A stretch of DNA of 42,224 bases from Bacteroidota bacterium (GTDB lineage Bacteria > Bacteroidota > Bacteroidia > Flavobacteriales > Flavobacteriaceae). Positions 8,630-16,420 of this stretch are shown here, in pieces; position 1 is the stretch's first letter; each line of letters begins with the position of its first letter. The notes beneath the pieces are model-generated. The model had not been told where the DNA came from and ran no database searches. It saw nothing but the letters and a program-made list of their open reading frames with translations. The DNA lies in NCBI GenBank assembly GCA_018335575.1, contig JAGXRT010000066.1, forward strand, positions 1 to 42,224, written 5' to 3'. A program made the translations under genes and the position numbers.

Positions 8630-9897
8630 ATTTAACCTCAACACAAAAAGCGCCAAGTCCTAACTTAGTAACTCCACATTTTGTGTTAGGTGGTTTTTCG
8701 TTAGTAGTAGTTGCTTTTATATTGATGTTATATCCTTCTGCCGTTCAACAACATTATTTTAATCCGGTGTTATTGGCATCAACACATTTGTTGGTTTTAG
8801 GATTTATAACTTTAATTTGTTTCGGAGCACTTTATCAATTATTACCTGTTATTCTCGATGTAAAATTATATTCAGAGAAAATAGGAATTACTACATTATT
8901 CACTTTAGTAGTTGGTGTATTCTTTTTGGTAATATCGTTCTGGAACTTAAATTTAAAAGAAGTTTTTTATGTTGCAGGAACTTTAATTTCTATTGCAATA
9001 CTACTTTTTACAACCAATGTATTTTTAACCATTAAACAAGACTCTAACCCAAGTATTGAAAAACTTTTTGTTATTGCAGCTACGGTTTGGCTATTTATTA
9101 CAGTAATTCTGGGCTTCTTATTTGGATTAAATCTATCATTTAATTTCTTCGATATTTCGCACCTCGAACTGTTAAAGCTACATGCACATATTGGTATTTT
9201 TGGCTGGTTTATACAATTAATTATTGGCATTGGAAGCAAGCTTTTCCCGATGTTTCTTTTATCGTATGAAGCAAGCAAAAAACCATTAAATATTGCTTTT
9301 TACACGCTAAATGTAGGTTTGTTATTGGGTTTTTTAAGTTTATTCTCAACTTCTAAATCAAGTATTAAAATAGCTGTATTTTTAGTACTTATTGCTATAG
9401 GAAGCTTTTTGTATTTCATTTTTGAAACCTATACTAAACGAGTTAAAAAATCAATAGATTACGGAATGAAAAAAGCAGTTTTAGCCGTTGTAATTCTGCT
9501 AATTCCTTTTTTAATCATCATAAGTTTGTTTTATTTTCAGTCAACAGAATTTTCGGTAACACAATCTTTTTTATACGGATTTGCATTACTAATCGGATTT
9601 ATTACCATGTTAGTTATGGGATTAACCTATAAAACACTGCCATTTATTATATGGTTAAAGCTTTATAAAGACTATGTAGGTAAACATAAAATTCCAATGC
9701 CTAAAGATTTATATTCAGAATCTACTCAAAAATTACAATTACTCTTATTTATTGGTAGTTTAATAACGATTCCGATTGGAATTTTATTTTCCTTTAAACT
9801 TATAATACGAGTAGGAACCATAATGCTTTTCGCTGCAACTATATTCTATTTTTTAAACATATTAAAAATTATTTTACACAAAAGATACTTATCATGA
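8626..9897 (+). CDS. COX1/NnrS-like polytopic haem-type membrane protein
   Basis: A 423-residue integral membrane protein with about 12 predicted helices. Conserved-looking histidines sit inside or next to helices: His18 (TPHFVLGG), His54 in STHLLVLGFITLICFGALYQ, His179, and the pair His186/His188 in LKLHAHIGIFGWF. These resemble haem-ligand positions of haem-copper oxidase subunit I and NnrS families. However, the protein lacks the HPEVY block, the double His of the third copper ligand set and the late HxH pair of true oxidases, so it is unlikely to be a terminal oxidase. It may bind haem and handle NO or electrons. It overlaps both neighbours by four bases (ATGA), indicating tight translational coupling. 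Confidence 0.6.
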   Translation: MNLTSTQKAPSPNLVTPHFVLGGFSLVVVAFILMLYPSAVQQHYFNPVLLASTHLLVLGFITLICFGALYQLLPVILDVKLYSEKIGITTLFTLVVGVFFLVISFWNLNLKEVFYVAGTLISIAILLFTTNVFLTIKQDSNPSIEKLFVIAATVWLFITVILGFLFGLNLSFNFFDISHLELLKLHAHIGIFGWFIQLIIGIGSKLFPMFLLSYEASKKPLNIAFYTLNVGLLLGFLSLFSTSKSSIKIAVFLVLIAIGSFLYFIFETYTKRVKKSIDYGMKKAVLAVVILLIPFLIIISLFYFQSTEFSVTQSFLYGFALLIGFITMLVMGLTYKTLPFIIWLKLYKDYVGKHKIPMPKDLYSESTQKLQLLLFIGSLITIPIGILFSFKLIIRVGTIMLFAATIFYFLNILKIILHKRYLS

Positions 9898-10208
9898 CAA
9901 ATACAACCTTACCTACAGATACACAAGTATTAAACTCATTAAAATCAGTAATAGATCCTGAATTAATGGTAAATATTGTTGATTTAGGTTTAGTTTATAA
10001 TATCAATATTGATGAACAAACCAAGCATATACTTGTTGAAATGACCTTAACATCTACCGGTTGTCCGTTAGGAGATGTAATCAAACAACATGCTACCGAA
10101 GTTTTATTAGCTCAATATTCAGGGTTTACAAATGATATCATTTTAGTTTGGAACCCTGCATGGAATCCTTCATTTATTTCAGAAGAAGGAAAACAACAAC
10201 TTGAGTAA
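9894..10208 (+). CDS. MIP18/DUF59-family Fe-S cluster assembly factor
   Basis: A 104-residue cytoplasmic protein. It has DPELMVNIVDLGLVYNI (21-37), MTLTSTGCPLGDVI with Cys57, and a C-terminal WNPAWNPSFISEEGK block, all hallmarks of the MIP18/PaaD/SufT-type DUF59 family. Members help mature or repair Fe-S proteins, and Cys57 is the probable functional thiol. It is the last member of a four-gene coupled unit (four-base overlap upstream). Placed before an Fe-S type Rrf2 regulator in a nitrogen-oxide setting, it may repair clusters damaged by NO; that is inference from context. Confidence 0.85.
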   Translation: MTNTTLPTDTQVLNSLKSVIDPELMVNIVDLGLVYNINIDEQTKHILVEMTLTSTGCPLGDVIKQHATEVLLAQYSGFTNDIILVWNPAWNPSFISEEGKQQLE

Positions 10209-10229
10209 AAGAATTTTATAAGCTTGAAA

Positions 10230-10261
10230 TTGGATTAATAATAACAATTTAACTAAATTCG
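10230..10261 (+). promoter_or_regulatory. Putative promoter of the Rrf2 gene with overlapping palindrome
   Basis: TTG at 10230-10232 and TAAATTCG at 10254-10261 are 21 bases apart, fitting TTG-N17-23-TAnnTTyG. The predicted transcript starts near 10268. A short palindrome, AATTTA-AC-TAAATT (10246-10259), overlaps the -7 box and could be an autoregulatory operator, though it is all A/T in the arms. Confidence 0.5.
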
Positions 10262-10279
10262 TGCACTAAATTGAATCAA

Positions 10280-10714
10280 ATGTTATCAAACGCTAGTAAG
10301 TATTCCATTAAGGCAGTTTTGTATCTGGCCGAAAAATCGGATGTAAACGCTAAGTTTAGCGTAAGTCATATTGCAGAATCGTTAAATATTCCAAAGCCTT
10401 TTATCGCAAAACTTTTGCAACATCTGGCAAAAGCTCAAATGATATCTTCTACAAAAGGCCCTAATGGCGGATTTTATTTAACTCAGGAAGACAAGCAACA
10501 TTCTATTTGTGATATTATTGAAGTAATTGATGGCCCTAACTTTTTTGAAGGTTGCTTTATGGGACTTTCTAAATGTAACGATGAAAACCCATGTCCAGTT
10601 CATCCAATTGTAGGAGCATTTAAAGAAAAAATTCTTAAACAATTTAAAGAAAAATCAATTGATGATTTTGCAAAGGAAATTGAAAAATACGATGGTCTTC
10701 TAGGTATTTCATAA
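10280..10714 (+). CDS. Rrf2-family Fe-S regulator, NsrR-like
   Basis: A 144-residue DNA-binding protein starting MLSNASKYSIKAVLYLA, the classic Rrf2 opening. ATG 10280 is preferred to an in-frame TTG at 10271, which would begin almost at the predicted transcript start. A winged-helix region occupies residues ~1-75 (GPNGGFYL wing). Three cysteines, Cys92, Cys99 and Cys105, are spaced C-x6-C-x5-C, as in Rrf2 members that hold a [2Fe-2S] or [4Fe-4S] cluster (NsrR, IscR, RsrR). In NsrR, NO destroys the cluster and lifts repression. The neighbours (DUF2249, MIP18, nrfHA) favour an NsrR-type role, but IscR-like sensing cannot be excluded. Confidence 0.8.
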   Translation: MLSNASKYSIKAVLYLAEKSDVNAKFSVSHIAESLNIPKPFIAKLLQHLAKAQMISSTKGPNGGFYLTQEDKQHSICDIIEVIDGPNFFEGCFMGLSKCNDENPCPVHPIVGAFKEKILKQFKEKSIDDFAKEIEKYDGLLGIS

Positions 10715-10741
10715 AAAAACACCTAATTATCTTTATTTTTA

Positions 10742-10767
10742 AAAAACATGACATTTGTCATGTTTTT
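10742..10767. promoter_or_regulatory. Perfect palindrome upstream of nrf: candidate activator/NO-regulator site
   Basis: AAAAACATGACA and TGTCATGTTTTT are perfect 12-base arms around TT. The centre (10754.5) lies about 42 bases before the transcript start predicted from the -7 box at 10784-10791, the position of class II CRP/FNR-type activators. It could also act as a terminator for the Rrf2 gene, because it ends in a T run 28-53 bases past its stop. Confidence 0.6.
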
Positions 10768-10783
10768 ATTTTTTTTACCATTT

Positions 10784-10791
10784 TATATTTG
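10784..10791 (+). promoter_or_regulatory. Putative -7 element (TATATTTG) of the nrf operon
   Basis: TATATTTG is an exact match to TAnnTTTG, 50 bases before the porin start. No TTG lies at normal -33 spacing; the nearest, inside the palindrome, is 26 bases away. Missing -33 contact would fit a promoter that needs an activator. Confidence 0.6.
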
Positions 10792-10841
10792 CATAATAAA
10801 AGATGTTAATATCTTTTTAATTTATTTAAAATTACAACTCT

Positions 10842-12098
10842 ATGAAATCAACTTTAAAATTTTTATGTTCTGTAGCATTACTGGCTTTTTCCTACACTGC
10901 TTTTGCTCAAGAATTTGATTTATCGGCTGAATTACGCCCTCGTTATGAAAGCAGAAACGGATTTAGCAAATTAGCTACAACAGATGCAGATGCTGCAAAT
11001 TTTGTATCTCAACGTTCGCGTTTAAATTTCAATTTTAAACAAGACAAATTAAAATTAGGTATTTCTGTTCAAAACGTACGTGTATGGGGTGATGTTAGTA
11101 CCTTATCTTCTTCAGATAAAAACGGTGTTGCTTTACACGAAGCGTGGGGAGAAGCATTATTATCATACAAGTTTTCAGTAAAATTAGGTCGTCAGGAACT
11201 AATTTATGATGATCACCGTATTTTTGGTAACGTAGGTTGGGCACAACAAGGTAGAAGTCACGATGCATTGGTGGCTAAATACGTTGCAAATGCAAACAAC
11301 CGTTTTGATTTTGGTATTGCTTACAATGCCAACGGAGAAACTTTAGCACGTGAAACCTATGCATTAAATCAATACAAAGCTTTCCAATACGGATGGTATC
11401 ACGGTAAATTTAACAATGTTAACTTAAGTGTACTTTTATTAAATAACGGTATGGAATACGTAGAAATGGGCGAGCAAAAAATTGCATACAGCCAAACAAT
11501 GGGTCCACGTTTAACCTATAAAAAAGGAAACTTAGGATTAGATGCAGCTACCTATATTCAAACAGGTAAAATTGGTTTGAATGATGTAAGTTCTTCTTAT
11601 TTTACTGTTAATGCTAATTATAAATTTAACGAAAACTTTTCTGGAGTTGTAGGTTATGAGTACTTATCTGGTAAAGACATGAATGATGCTTCTTCTAAAG
11701 TAAAATCATTTAGTCCTTTATACGGTACAAACCATAAATTTAACGGTTGGATGGATTATTTCTATGTTGGAAATCATGCTAACTCTGTTGGTTTAACTGA
11801 TTTGTATTTCACTCTAAACTATACTAAAGGTAAATTTAATGCCAACATAACTCCTCATTTCTTTAATGCTGCTGCTGATGTTTATAGTGGAACTACTAAA
11901 TTAAGTAACAATTTAGGAACAGAAATCGATTTTAGTTTAGGATATAAAGTTGCTAACAACATAAAATTTGATGCTGGTTTCTCCAAAATGTATGCAAAAA
12001 GTGCAATGCAAGTACTTAAAGGAGGAGATAAAGATGAAGCAAACACTTGGGGATGGATGATGGTAACCTTCAGTCCAAAATTATTTTCAAGTAAATAA
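10842..12098 (+). CDS. Outer-membrane beta-barrel porin, alginate-export type
   Basis: A 418-residue barrel with a signal peptide (1-23, ending AFAQ) and alternating beta-strand pattern throughout. The block FVSQRSRLNFNFKQDKLKLGISVQNVRVWGD, then KLGRQELIYDDHRIFGNVGWAQQGRSHD, is typical of the alginate-export porin family (PF13372), which includes many barrels with unrelated or unknown substrates. As first gene of an nrf operon, with no polysaccharide genes next to it, passage of nitrite, nitrate or another small anion into the periplasm is the most economical guess. The termini and length are complete. Separated from nrfH by 82 bases holding a strong hairpin. Confidence 0.78.
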   Translation: MKSTLKFLCSVALLAFSYTAFAQEFDLSAELRPRYESRNGFSKLATTDADAANFVSQRSRLNFNFKQDKLKLGISVQNVRVWGDVSTLSSSDKNGVALHEAWGEALLSYKFSVKLGRQELIYDDHRIFGNVGWAQQGRSHDALVAKYVANANNRFDFGIAYNANGETLARETYALNQYKAFQYGWYHGKFNNVNLSVLLLNNGMEYVEMGEQKIAYSQTMGPRLTYKKGNLGLDAATYIQTGKIGLNDVSSSYFTVNANYKFNENFSGVVGYEYLSGKDMNDASSKVKSFSPLYGTNHKFNGWMDYFYVGNHANSVGLTDLYFTLNYTKGKFNANITPHFFNAAADVYSGTTKLSNNLGTEIDFSLGYKVANNIKFDAGFSKMYAKSAMQVLKGGDKDEANTWGWMMVTFSPKLFSSK

Positions 12099-12108
12099 TA
12101 TTGAATTT

Positions 12109-12147
12109 TTCACATCAATTGGCTAACTTTAAGCTAATTGATGTGAA
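12109..12147 (+). promoter_or_regulatory. Intercistronic 16-bp stem-loop between porin and nrfH
   Basis: TTCACATCAATTGGCT (12109-12124) pairs with AGCTAATTGATGTGAA (12132-12147), with one G-U pair and a 7-base loop (AACTTTA). No T run follows, so it is not a standard terminator. It may protect the porin mRNA 3' end or set different porin and cytochrome levels. Confidence 0.65.
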
Positions 12148-12180
12148 CATTTAAAGCAGATTAATTATAACTCATCACCG

Positions 12181-12783
12181 ATGAAAAAAATCTTAAAATT
12201 TTTAATTCCACCAAAAGAATGGATGTTTCCAGGACTCATCATATCAGGTGCTCTTGTTGGATTAACAATATATGCTTTTATCGAGTCTAAAGCAGTTTCG
12301 TATTTATCAGACGATCCAGCTACTTGTGTAAATTGCCATGTAATGACTCCTCAATATGCTACTTGGAAAACAAGTTCACACCGCGAGTGGGCTACCTGTA
12401 ATGATTGCCATGTACCGCAAGATAACTTTGTTAAAACCTATGCTTTTAAAGCTCAAGATGGTTTTAATCATGCAACAGCTTTTTTAACCCGTAGCGAACC
12501 AGAAGTAATACGCATGAAAGAAGCAGGTGTAGAAGTTGTACAAGACAATTGTGTTCGCTGCCATGAAAATCAGGTAACGGATGCCCGTTTAGCCGGAATG
12601 GTGGAAAATCATAAAGAACAACGTACCACCAGATTGTGCTGGTCTTGTCATCAAGAAGTTCCACACGGAAAAGCTAACAGCTTATCAACAACAAAATATT
12701 ATGGTAAAGTTCCGATGGAACATCAAAATACCTTACCAGATTGGTTAAAAAAGATTACAACTAAAACTAACGAAAATAAATAA
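12181..12783 (+). CDS. nrfH: Cytochrome c nitrite reductase small subunit NrfH
   Basis: A 200-residue tetrahaem membrane quinol dehydrogenase of the NapC/NirT family that passes electrons from menaquinol to NrfA on the periplasmic side. One N-terminal helix (about 17-33) is followed by four CxxCH haem sites: CVNCH 49-53, CNDCH 73-77, CVRCH 124-128 and CWSCH 153-157. Met55, just after the first site, is where the axial ligand of haem 1 lies in known NrfH. The ATG at 12181 is the only start that keeps the anchor. It is five bases upstream of nrfA, so the two subunits are cotranslated from one mRNA. Confidence 0.96.
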   Translation: MKKILKFLIPPKEWMFPGLIISGALVGLTIYAFIESKAVSYLSDDPATCVNCHVMTPQYATWKTSSHREWATCNDCHVPQDNFVKTYAFKAQDGFNHATAFLTRSEPEVIRMKEAGVEVVQDNCVRCHENQVTDARLAGMVENHKEQRTTRLCWSCHQEVPHGKANSLSTTKYYGKVPMEHQNTLPDWLKKITTKTNENK

Positions 12784-12788
12784 CTATA

Positions 12789-14288
12789 ATGAATACAACT
12801 AGAAAACCATGGATGAATTGGATGCTCTTTTTAGCATCGTTGGTGCTTGTTTTTGTACTAGGCATCGTAATTTCTTCAATAGTAGAGCGTAAAACAGAAG
12901 CCAAATTTGCTTACACGCCACAAGTAACCATTGATGAATTTGAACCACAAAATGAAGTATGGGGACAAAATTTCCCACGCGAATTTGAATCGTATTATAA
13001 TACTGCAGATACTACATTTGCTTCTAAACACCTAACAAGTGCTAAAACTGATATGTTAGCAAAAAACCCTCGTTTGGTTGTTTTATTTGCAGGTTATGGT
13101 TTTGCAAAAGACTACAATCAAGGTCGTGGACACTACTACGCAATTGAAGATACTAGAAATACCTTAAGAACTGGTGCTCCTACTAACAGTGAAGATGGAC
13201 CAATGCCTTCAACTTGTTGGACTTGTAAGTCGCCAGATGTACCTCGTTTAATGAACGAAATTGGAGTTGATAATTATTATAAAGGTAAATGGGCATCAAA
13301 AGGTGCTGAAATTGTTAATCCAATTGGATGTGCAGACTGTCATGATTCAAAAACGATGAATCTTAAAATTACACGTCCTGCTTTAGTTGAAGCTTATCAA
13401 CGTCAAGGAAAAGATATTACCAAAGCAACACATAACGAAATGCGTTCATTGGTATGTGCACAATGTCACGTTGAGTATTATTTTAACGATAAAATTCCTG
13501 GTAAAGAAGGTATTAAATATTTAACATTCCCTTGGGATTTAGGTGATTCAATGGAAGATATGGAGAAATATTATGACAATATGAAATTCTCTGATTGGAC
13601 ACACGCTGTAAGTAAAGCGCCAATGATTAAATCGCAGCACCCAGATTATGAAGTGTTCAAAACTGGCATCCACGCTCAAAGAGGTGTTTCTTGTGCAGAT
13701 TGTCACATGCCTTACAAAACGGAAGGCGGTCAAAAATTCACCAATCACCATATAGGTTCTCCATTAAAGAATCCAGCAAATTCTTGTCAAGTTTGTCATA
13801 AAGCGGAAACTGATAAATTATTACAAAACGTTTACGAGCGTCAAGACAAAATAAAAGAAAATCAAGACAAATTAGAAGAGTTATTAGTTAGAGCACATTA
13901 CGAAGCAAAACAAGCTTGGGATTTAGGGGCAACTGAAGCTGAAATGGCTGCATCATTACAAGATATTAGAAAAGGACAATGGAGATGGGATTATGCTGCA
14001 TCAGGTCACGGAAACTCATTCCATGCTCCTGTTGAAACAGGTAGAGTGATTAGCCAAGGGATAATGTATACACAAGAAGCTCGTCTTAAATTAGCTAAAA
14101 TTTTATTAAATAAAGGATTTAAAGGAGAAGTTCCGTATCCAAATATTAAAACCAAAGCAGATGCTCAAAAATTAATTGGATTGGATATTCCTGCTGAAAA
14201 AGCAGCAAAAGAAAAATTTAAAAAAGAATTAGTTCCTCAATGGGACGCAGAAGCTAAGGCAAGACAAGCCAAAAAAGCACAAAAATAA
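12789..14288 (+). CDS. nrfA: Ammonia-forming cytochrome c nitrite reductase NrfA
   Basis: A 499-residue pentahaem catalytic subunit that reduces nitrite to ammonium with six electrons, and also NO and hydroxylamine. A hydrophobic N-terminus (about 11-31) is a signal or anchor. The catalytic haem has the special CWTCK motif (143-147), and the other four are CADCH 181-185, CAQCH 223-227, CADCH 302-306 and CQVCH 333-337. Active-site and calcium residues are recognisable: Glu229-Tyr230 in HVEYYF and Lys281-x-Gln283-His284 in KSQHPDYE. An arginine in the DTRNTLRTGAP block (120-131) is the likely substrate ligand. No key residue is missing. ResB and CcsA follow directly. Confidence 0.97.
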   Translation: MNTTRKPWMNWMLFLASLVLVFVLGIVISSIVERKTEAKFAYTPQVTIDEFEPQNEVWGQNFPREFESYYNTADTTFASKHLTSAKTDMLAKNPRLVVLFAGYGFAKDYNQGRGHYYAIEDTRNTLRTGAPTNSEDGPMPSTCWTCKSPDVPRLMNEIGVDNYYKGKWASKGAEIVNPIGCADCHDSKTMNLKITRPALVEAYQRQGKDITKATHNEMRSLVCAQCHVEYYFNDKIPGKEGIKYLTFPWDLGDSMEDMEKYYDNMKFSDWTHAVSKAPMIKSQHPDYEVFKTGIHAQRGVSCADCHMPYKTEGGQKFTNHHIGSPLKNPANSCQVCHKAETDKLLQNVYERQDKIKENQDKLEELLVRAHYEAKQAWDLGATEAEMAASLQDIRKGQWRWDYAASGHGNSFHAPVETGRVISQGIMYTQEARLKLAKILLNKGFKGEVPYPNIKTKADAQKLIGLDIPAEKAAKEKFKKELVPQWDAEAKARQAKKAQK

Positions 14289-14313
14289 ATTTAAGTAATT
14301 TCATTTTTTTCAT

Positions 14314-15573
14314 ATGAGTAATCATAAACTTCAACATAACCTCTGGGACTTTCCTTGGGGTTATGTTGAATCTTTTTTTATCTACACAGGTTTGTTAATT
14401 ACAGGATTTTTAATGGAACTGTTTTTTCCGTTAAAAACATCCACAGGAATTGTATTTCCGTATAATTTTGGCATTTTAATTACCTTAGTACTATTAATCT
14501 GCATACTTTATATATTTTTCAAAAAACAATTATTTGTTAAGTGGTTAGGAAGTGCTTATGCAGCCATAATATCAATCGGATTTATGGTTTTTATGGTGAT
14601 GTTGATGGGAATATTTCCACAGATAAAATCAGATTCGGCCATTGTACAGGCACTAGGGCTAAACTCCATTACAACACATTGGGCCTTTTTACTCATACTC
14701 TTAGTTTTTTTAATTTCTCTTGGATTAATAACACTTAAAAGAATTTTAAACTTCAGCGTTCAAAATATTGGCTTTATTTTAAACCATTTAGGATTATTTA
14801 TAGCGCTTTCTACAGGTATTTTAGGAGCTGGGGATACGCAACGCTTAAACTTAGAACTAGAAGAAGGTAAGCCTAATTATATTGCCTACAACAATAAAAC
14901 TAAAGAAACTGTTACCCTCGATTTTGCTATATACTTAAAAGATTTTATAGTTGATGAGTTTCAACCAAAATTAGCGTTTGTAAACAATGAAGAAGGTCAA
15001 ATTCTTCACAACGATGGAAAAAACCTTTACCTTATAAACAAAGGTGAAAAATATATTTTTAACGATTACGATATCGAAATAACCAATTATCTTAAAAGTT
15101 CTGGAAGAATTGGAGATCATTACCAACAAGTCGATGACTTGGGAGCCCCGCCATCGGCATTTTTAACCTTAAAAAATACCAAAACCAATAAAATTACAAC
15201 AGGCTGGATTTCTAGTGGTAGTTTCCTTTATCAATACGAATCATTAAAAATTGATGATAACATATCAGTTTTAATGACTATTCCTGAAGTTAAAAAATAC
15301 ACATCCGAAGTTTCGATTCTTCAAAAAGATGGATCCAGACTTGAAACAACTATTGAAGTAAACAAGCCTTTTAACTTTAAAGGATATAAAATTTATCAGC
15401 TTAGCTATAACGAAGACATGGGAAAATGGTCTAATACCAGCGTTTTAGAACTTGTAAAAGATCCTTGGTTACCTTATGTTTATATTGGTGTCTTTATGAT
15501 GTTATTTGGAGCGATATACATGTTTTGGGTGGGCAATCAAATTAAAAAATCAGAGAAAAATGACTTGGATTAA
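14314..15573 (+). CDS. ResB/Ccs1-like cytochrome c biogenesis protein
   Basis: A 419-residue membrane protein of system II cytochrome c maturation, the partner of CcsA in moving haem across the membrane and attaching it to CxxCH sites. Four N-terminal helices are visible (about 20-38, 50-68, 77-101, 115-138). A large periplasmic domain (about 180-385) has ResB-like segments (NYIAYNNKTKETVTLDF, FNFKGYKIYQLSY), and a final helix lies near 390-410. The GYKIYQxSY block is characteristic of ResB domains. It starts 25 bases after nrfA and overlaps the next gene by 14 bases, as expected for a dedicated haem-attachment pair for NrfH and NrfA. Confidence 0.87.
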   Translation: MSNHKLQHNLWDFPWGYVESFFIYTGLLITGFLMELFFPLKTSTGIVFPYNFGILITLVLLICILYIFFKKQLFVKWLGSAYAAIISIGFMVFMVMLMGIFPQIKSDSAIVQALGLNSITTHWAFLLILLVFLISLGLITLKRILNFSVQNIGFILNHLGLFIALSTGILGAGDTQRLNLELEEGKPNYIAYNNKTKETVTLDFAIYLKDFIVDEFQPKLAFVNNEEGQILHNDGKNLYLINKGEKYIFNDYDIEITNYLKSSGRIGDHYQQVDDLGAPPSAFLTLKNTKTNKITTGWISSGSFLYQYESLKIDDNISVLMTIPEVKKYTSEVSILQKDGSRLETTIEVNKPFNFKGYKIYQLSYNEDMGKWSNTSVLELVKDPWLPYVYIGVFMMLFGAIYMFWVGNQIKKSEKNDLD

Positions 15574-16363
15574 TTTTGAACTATACTACATCACTATAGT
15601 ATTATGCTGGACAATAGGATTATCTTTAATTGGAATATCCTATAAATTTAAGAAGTTTTTTAATTACAGCCTTATTTTTATTGTACTTGGAATAGTAGGT
15701 TTAGTTTGGTTTGATATAGAGTTATGGAACGAACTTCAAAGACCTCCTATGAGAACATTGGGCGAAACCAGGTTGTGGTATGCCACTTTCTTGCCAATTA
15801 TCGGTTTGGTAATTTATTTACGCTGGAAGTACAAATGGTTCCTGTCTTATTGCATCGGAATGGGAATATTGTTTTTAACAATAAACTATTTAAATCCGGA
15901 GACCTATTCTAAAACATTAATGCCTGCATTACAAAGTCCGTGGTTTATACCACACGTTTTGGTTTACTTATTTTCATACGCCTTGTTAGCGGCATCAAGT
16001 TTTGTAGCCATTAAAAGTTTATATAATTTTTACTTCGCAACATTTTCTGAAAATGATTTAAAACTGGCAGACAATTTGGTTTATATCGGGTTTGCATTTC
16101 TTACTTTAGGATTATTATTTGGCGCACTTTGGGCTAAAGAAGCTTGGGGACATTATTGGACGTGGGACCCAAAAGAAATTTGGGCATTTTTAACATGGAT
16201 GATGTATTTGTTATATATACACTACAGATATATACATCAAAATAATTCGAAACAAGCGTTGATGCTTTTAACGGCTGCTTTTATTGTTCTGTTAATTTGC
16301 TGGTTTGGAGTTAATTATTTACCTGTTGCAAACACCAGTGTACACACCTATACGCAAGGTTAA
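15560..16363 (+). CDS. CcsA/ResC-like haem-handling cytochrome c biogenesis protein
   Basis: A 267-residue polytopic protein of the CcsA/ResC/CcmC group. The tryptophan-rich haem-binding motif WGHYWTWDPKE is at 196-206. Candidate axial histidines are His132 (PHVLVYLFSYALL), His221 and His262 in the final GVNYLPVANTSVHTY block. About seven to eight helices are seen. The ATG at 15560 (MTWINFE) is preferred to an earlier in-frame ATG at 15506, which adds 18 polar residues deep inside the resB gene. It forms the haem channel or ligase with the preceding ResB-like protein and ends the nrf operon. Confidence 0.92.
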   Translation: MTWINFELYYITIVLCWTIGLSLIGISYKFKKFFNYSLIFIVLGIVGLVWFDIELWNELQRPPMRTLGETRLWYATFLPIIGLVIYLRWKYKWFLSYCIGMGILFLTINYLNPETYSKTLMPALQSPWFIPHVLVYLFSYALLAASSFVAIKSLYNFYFATFSENDLKLADNLVYIGFAFLTLGLLFGALWAKEAWGHYWTWDPKEIWAFLTWMMYLLYIHYRYIHQNNSKQALMLLTAAFIVLLICWFGVNYLPVANTSVHTYTQG

Positions 16364-16391
16364 ATTCAATTTTAAAATAATTATTTTTTAG

Positions 16392-16399
16392 TATCTTCG
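16392..16399 (+). promoter_or_regulatory. Putative -7 element (TATCTTCG)
   Basis: TATCTTCG fits the TAnnTTyG form of the Bacteroidota -7 box, 22 bases before the small membrane protein gene. It suggests that this gene is not simply the tail of the nrf operon. Confidence 0.45.
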
Positions 16400-16420
16400 C
16401 CGTCCTTTAAATTTAAATAC

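Noticed and set aside
8967-9278. 103-codon minus-strand frame inside the COX1-like gene
   Set aside because: Overlaps a clear polytopic membrane protein on the other strand and shows no independent coding features.
8626-9897. A functional cbb3-type oxidase or NO reductase catalytic subunit
   Set aside because: Key ligand motifs (HPEVY, the His pair and the late HxH) are not present, so only a COX1/NnrS-like label is supported.
12109-12147. Rho-independent terminator between the porin and nrfH
   Set aside because: The stem is strong but no T run follows and the downstream genes need the same transcript; kept as an intercistronic hairpin instead.
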